A stretch of 64,000 nucleotides of DNA from Circinella umbellata. Taxonomy: Eukaryota; Mucoromycota; Mucoromycetes; Mucorales; Lichtheimiaceae. The notes under the pieces are model-generated. The model did no database searches. It was given only the letters and a program-made list of their open reading frames with translations, and had not been told where the DNA came from. The DNA lies in NCBI GenBank assembly GCA_025093555.1, contig JAIWNF010000004.1, forward strand, positions 372,001 through 436,000. Reading direction: 5' to 3'. Every line of letters starts with the position of its first letter. Positions within the stretch are counted from its first letter, which is position 1. Both the position numbers and the translations under genes were made by a program. Below, in pieces: positions 58,998 to 64,000 of the stretch.

Positions 58998-61900
58998 GAT
59001 TTATAAGTAAAGTGTATATGTATTGGTGGGTCTTAGGATAGCGTAGTAATTGAATATATATAAATTGTAAGGAAAGGTTGTTTAAGCGTAAAGTAAAGAA
59101 AAGAGAAAAAAAAAAGGAGAAAATGGGAAAAACTTGAAGGTCTTTATATAATAATTTTCCAATAATTTTGGGGGGGGGGGTGAGAGAGAGGAGAGAAGAA
59201 GTGGGCGCATATGTGTAACTCTAAACATTAATCCACGTTGTTTTCATTGACCGCCCCTAGGTTGTACAATTTATTTAATGTTATTATTACCAACCCAAGT
59301 TGCTAAGATATAAATGGATGAAGGAAGGAGAAGGAATTAACTATTCTTGGATTGCTTATGACGTTGATTTCATTCCATAAAATTGGATAAAGTGGCAAAG
59401 CAAAGCAAAAAACATTAAAATAGAAATCCACTCTCCTTTTTTCTTTTATAGAATATGCGCAGTAAATAAGTTGGATTTTGACTCTTTTTCTTTTTAAATT
59501 TGGAACAATTCCATAACGATAAGTGTTTTCTTTATTAAAAAGAAAATCAGAGTTTTTTTTTTTAATTCTTATTCTTATTTCTTAATGAATTCATCTTTGT
59601 TAAATAAGAATGACCTCAATGGGAGAACTTTTAGAAGTTTCGAAAAAAAATTACTTCCTCCGCCCTTGAGGTTTCATTCACTTTAGTATAAAAATATCAA
59701 AGCCGATTGAAGCCCGGAATAAGAATCGCAATGAGTTCCTACTGGCTCCGAAATCATTTTTCAAGCTAAATCGAAGCAATTTATAATTATTATTACATAT
59801 GATTATCTAAAAAGATGTTGTCATAAAGTTTTTTTTTTTAACGCGGAGTTCCTTAAGAAAAAAAAAATGATGAAAGTTTTTGAGTCAAAGTATTTTGAAA
59901 CAATTCTTAATTATAGCTTTTTTGCATCGACCCGAAAAAAAAAGGGCCTAGAAAAAGAATGAAAGCTGAACTGTTTTTGCGCTTTAGTGTAGTAAAATAG
60001 TAATAGGTAATAATATTAAGTAGTACAATCGATTGCAATAGAAATTTTTTTTGATAATAATCATATCATAAAATAATAATAAATGCCGTTATCTCTTTCC
60101 GGAAGTATTACGATTATTTTCTCTTCCGTTCCCCCTTTTTCATTTTCAGTTTATCTTTTTTTTTTATAATCAACTATCTTATTTAGTTTTATTCACTTTT
60201 TTTTTCGTTTTTTTGTCATGAAATAAATAAAGAAAAACGAATGTTTATTTCACTTTGAATTCCTGAGAATTGTTTAGAAGAATCGGCTGAGATCTTTTGA
60301 TTTTGTGGGGAAATAAAATTTACATCTTTTTTTTTTTTGCCTCTCTCAACCATATTTATTTTTTCGTACGACCTTCACACGATTCTTATTAATATCCCAA
60401 AAAAAAAAAAAAGAAATTAGATTGAACCAGTAGCATTTCTTAAAATGTCTATGACTTATTACTTGTTTGAATTTTGAGTAGCACTTTTAACTTTACTGCG
60501 GGGTTCTTTAACGAATATAAAGAAGGGATGAGAAGAGGAGCCAAAAAGTGTAAAACATTATTGAAAACATATAAAGCTGAGTAAATTGATTTGCTGATCG
60601 CTTCTTAATATGAACATGTAATTTTAGTAAAAGATCTTTTTTTAAACAAACAAACCAATTATAAATAAAGTATTTTCTGCACCATTTTATATATAAAAGG
60701 AATTAATGCTATAAGGAATGAGATATTTGATACCGCAGTAGTAAAAGATATATTTCTCGGAATACAAGGTCCGGGTTAATAGATTTAAGTCTTTCTTATT
60801 TGATCAAGGGGGGAACTTGACCAAATAATAATAATAATAATAATAACAGTTAATCATTTCTTTTTTAGTCGATTAAATTTTACTATTTAAATGTTGAAGA
60901 TCTTTTTATAAAACATGTGTTAATTTTTAATTGTATGGGACTCCAGGTTTTTTTTTTTTTTGCCAAGCTGGATAAACAAACACCAAATTTTTTGCATAAT
61001 ATCATTTGCATTTATGCAATTGATAAGCTTGTTAAAGAAAACATATGCAAGTTGATATTATCTTATTTCTTTGTTACTAAAATAATTATTCAATTTTGTT
61101 GACCGTTACCAAAGTCAAAGACACTAATTAATAGACGAAAAGAAGAACGTGAATGATCATCAGGTGTCTTTGCTGATTACAACAACAAAACTAAAAAAGA
61201 TCGGGTCATATCAAATTTCGGATTTGCTATTTCTGGTATGATATCCAATTATTCTTTGTTAACAACCTTCTTTATCAGGTATAGTATTTAGAAAAAGAAA
61301 ATGTAAAGCCCAAGCAACTATTAGAAGAAAAAATAAAAGACGATGACGGGGAACCAAACTAAAGATAAATATGGTGTTTCATTTTTTTAAGGTGATAATT
61401 TATAGAATGAATGGAAGAGAAAGAGTTAAACTGGTTTTATATGTGTATGTGTATATTGATATATAATATATAGGAGATTTATTATTAAAGGTGTAAAGTA
61501 AAACCTGTTATTTTCAGGCATAACAAATCCTTCTCTTTTTTTTTTTAGAAAAAAAGAAAGATCATTACATGATATTATAATACCCACATTGCACAATCAG
61601 GTTCTATGTATGTAGATGCATGCATGCCACACTATTTTTTAATCTCTGCTTCGGCGCAAAATGAAAATGAAAAAGATTATGCATTATAATCTTGGTTCAA
61701 GGATCGAGGTGTTACAAAATAAAAAATAAACAAAGCTTTTGTTGTTGTTGTTGTTTTGACACTGTCAATAAGTATTTTATTTGCTGCCAAGACAACACTA
61801 ACAAGTTCATAATATAATAAACTTGTTGATATCTGACGATTGATGATGTTGCCTAGTAACAATTACAGAAAAATAGAAATAAGAGAAAAAACAATAGTAT

Positions 61901-62893
61901 GTACGTAGCTGAAATAAACTTTTTTTTTTTTGAATGCCAAGAGAGGTTAAAAAAAAAAACAAGAGATCCATTCCGAGAAGAAAAATGATTTGGGATGACA
62001 TTAACCTTTTTACTGTCATTGATTATTAGGGGAAAAAAATCAGTATCTGTACAATTCCTTCATCCAAAAAAAAAAATGACGATCTCTCTGTCTATCTAAT
62101 TATTTACAAAAGAACTCATTCATGCACATAATGATAAAACGTTAACAAAAAAGCACAGTTTAAATTTTTTTTTTGCTATTGAATAATATATGCAATGTAA
62201 ATTCCCATAAAATGCACTCTTCTAACTTTAATAATATCAATAAAGAGTGCTAATGAGTTGTTTAATGTAGATAAGAAAAAGTACCCACATTGTATTCAGT
62301 TACTACATAACAACAGGTATTCTAATTATTATCATGATCAAAACAAAAATAAAACGATTCAAAGAAAACGCCAAGAGTCAATTTGTTATTGATAACAAGA
62401 TAGTGATAATAATAAACATAATAATAAAAAAAGAGAATCGGGAATTGGGTAACATTTTTGATACTATAAAAAAATTGAAGTAACACGTTGTATGACAAAC
62501 CTATTGAATACCGAACCCGACATCTCATGGAAAAAATAGATGTATAAAAATTCCTTTTCCTTTTCTTTTTTCTCTATTATTTTATTTTTTAATACTATTA
62601 TTTATTATCATACGAAATAAAAAACAAAAAAAAAGTGTGTGTGCCAACAACAATTTTTTTGGACTTCTTTTATCTTCTTTACCCTTCCTTTTTTATTTTT
62701 ATTTTTTTTTACCTTTCTTTTCTCTTCTTTTTTTCGAAGGCATGTATACTTCTTTATGAAGAGAGAAAAAAAAATACCCCCGTTATCCACTATATTGTTA
62801 CTACGATTAGATTCATATATTCTCTTTTCAATTCTATAACAACATCATAATTATCATCATCATCCATTATCATTATTATACTATTATATCACA
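58998..62893. other. Gene desert, 3.9 kb
   Basis: Upstream of both the zinc-ribbon gene (-) and the last gene (+). Holds poly(G) at about 59170-59180, ATA repeats at about 60827-60846, a TTG repeat near 61738-61755, and many A/T homopolymers. A frame around 61160-61275 reads protein-like for about 35 residues but has stops on both sides. No gene supported. Confidence 0.5.
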
Positions 62894-64000
62894 ATGCCTA
62901 TCACACCTTCAACACTAAAACGAAATCGATCAGCCAGTACATCACAAACAACTACGCCTTCTAGTAGTAAATTATCCCGACTCAAGTCAACTTTAGCTGT
63001 TTTTACAAAGTTTCGTTCTTCATTTAGTAACAATGACAATAATAGAAATGAACCTCCATCTCCTCCTCCATCACCACAACAATCATCACAACGTCAACAA
63101 AGACGACCACGACACAAACGTGATTTAAAAAATCACAATCCTTTTAATCGTTGGTCTCATCATTTTGAACGACGTCGATCGTCCATTGCCAGTAGTTTTT
63201 TCCAATATTTACAACCCCATACCCCACCTTATAATAATGATTCATTAGTTGAACAAAATCGTTATCATAGTGCTAAAAAATCATGTTCACAACCTCGATT
63301 AAATACTTTATTACATGGACACCAACAAGAATATATAAATCAAAATCAAAATGCACAAACTATGCCTAGTCCTTCACCTTCTTCACCATCCCTAGTACCC
63401 CCTTCTTCAATAATTACAACATCTACTCCAACGACAGTAACAACAACTAATAATACTATTCGTCCTTCAGTAACTGTAAAACGAAATAATCATCAACAAC
63501 AACCTTCATCTTCTTCAGCACCTAGTAATAACCCTTCTTCAATATGGTTTGAAGATGAAATTCTATTAGATAATAAAAAGAAATCATCTGTTGTAGTACC
63601 AACAAGTATTTTAGTCAAACGTAATAATACGGATCATAGTAGCACAAGTAGTTGTTGTCTTTTCCCTGAACAACAATCGAAACCAAAACAACAATCATCA
63701 GGAAGACCCCGTAGTCGATCAGCTTCATCCACTTGTCAATCTCGAAGACAACACCATTTACGTCATATTTCATCATCTAACATTACTGTCAATTCAGAAG
63801 ATTTAACAGCTAAAGAATTTGCAGATATGACTGGCATTATTATATGTGATGAAAATGAAGATGAAAATGAATTATCCCATCCAATTGACAATAACAATGA
63901 CAATTTATTCCAAGAACAAGAACAACAAGATGATATGGCATCATATACAGTTGGATCTGAACAAAAGACTTGTTTTAGTAATTGTTCATCAAATCGTCAA
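62894..64000 (+). CDS. Ser/Gln/Asn-rich hypothetical protein, 5' part (runs off window)
   Basis: Open frame from the ATG at 62894 to the window edge, 369 codons without a stop. It begins MPITPSTLKRNRSASTSQ and is largely disordered: Ser, Pro, Gln and Asn runs, several basic patches with possible kinase sites (RRRSSIASS, RPRSRSASS), and an acidic stretch (CDENEDENE) preceded by LTAKEFADMTGIII, the only segment that looks like a short conserved motif. CT-rich leader and lack of splice signals support the start. Function unknown; a regulatory or scaffold protein is possible. Confidence 0.65.
   Translation, partial: MPITPSTLKRNRSASTSQTTTPSSSKLSRLKSTLAVFTKFRSSFSNNDNNRNEPPSPPPSPQQSSQRQQRRPRHKRDLKNHNPFNRWSHHFERRRSSIASSFFQYLQPHTPPYNNDSLVEQNRYHSAKKSCSQPRLNTLLHGHQQEYINQNQNAQTMPSPSPSSPSLVPPSSIITTSTPTTVTTTNNTIRPSVTVKRNNHQQQPSSSSAPSNNPSSIWFEDEILLDNKKKSSVVVPTSILVKRNNTDHSSTSSCCLFPEQQSKPKQQSSGRPRSRSASSTCQSRRQHHLRHISSSNITVNSEDLTAKEFADMTGIIICDENEDENELSHPIDNNNDNLFQEQEQQDDMASYTVGSEQKTCFSNCSSNRQ

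Noticed and set aside
61150..61280. Protein-like plus-strand stretch VFADYNNKTKKDRVISNFGF
   Set aside because: Short, flanked by stops, no splice signals or family resemblance; could be chance.

Overview
The window looks like part of a nuclear chromosome from a filamentous fungus, most likely Mucorales (Mucoromycota). The basis is AT-rich DNA, short GT-AG introns (roughly 70-200 bp) that are dense in some genes, long homopolymer and Ser/Asn/Gln-rich stretches, fungal gene families (PPZ phosphatase, AreA-type GATA factor, TPR/F-box/LRR protein, GID subunit), and decayed reverse transcriptase and pseudogene fragments of types I associate with Mucorales. The species cannot be named from sequence alone. 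There are no bacterial, plasmid, CRISPR or rRNA features, and I found no convincing tRNA.

Layout. 0.6-9.3 kb: a CLIP-170-type microtubule plus-end protein (+), a PPZ-type Ser/Thr phosphatase (-) and a large unrecognised helical protein (-). 10.9-16.8 kb: a 20-exon M3 metallopeptidase (+) facing class II fructose-bisphosphate aldolase (-). 16.8-21.2 kb: gene-free, holding a decayed LINE-like reverse transcriptase tail. 21.2-26.8 kb: malate synthase (-) and inorganic pyrophosphatase (+), divergent across a 2-kb spacer. 29.5-31.3 kb: a G-protein alpha subunit (+). 31.3-35.0 kb: gene-free, with one pseudogene fragment. 35.0-44.6 kb, all (+): a TPR/F-box/LRR protein, a doubtful tiny spliced ORF, a 14-exon flavin monooxygenase of Baeyer-Villiger type and a VC0807-like membrane protein. 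45.4-49.7 kb (-): a two-finger AreA-type GATA factor and the GID/CTLH ubiquitin ligase subunit MAEA/Fyv10. 50.2-52.9 kb: a pseudogene, the mitochondrial Hsp70 escort protein Zim17 (+) and an unrecognised protein (-). 52.9-58.6 kb: a gene desert containing a diverged 1.6-kb inverted repeat. 58.6-59.0 kb: a small zinc-ribbon protein (-). 62.9 kb to the end: the start of a Ser/Gln/Asn-rich protein that runs off the window.

The genes do not form an operon or an obvious biosynthetic cluster. Several belong to central carbon metabolism and its control (aldolase, malate synthase, pyrophosphatase, GID subunit), others to signalling (G-alpha, PPZ, GATA factor), but their proximity may be chance. Exon boundaries were set by hand from splice consensus, reading-frame continuity and protein-family alignment; each multi-exon model below closes in frame. 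The less ordinary items are the inverted repeat at 56.1-57.7 kb, the GATA finger pair with introns at the same codon, the 8-, 12- and 17-nt micro-exons in the peptidase, and three decayed coding regions in the deserts. I found no strong evidence for a wholly new biological system.
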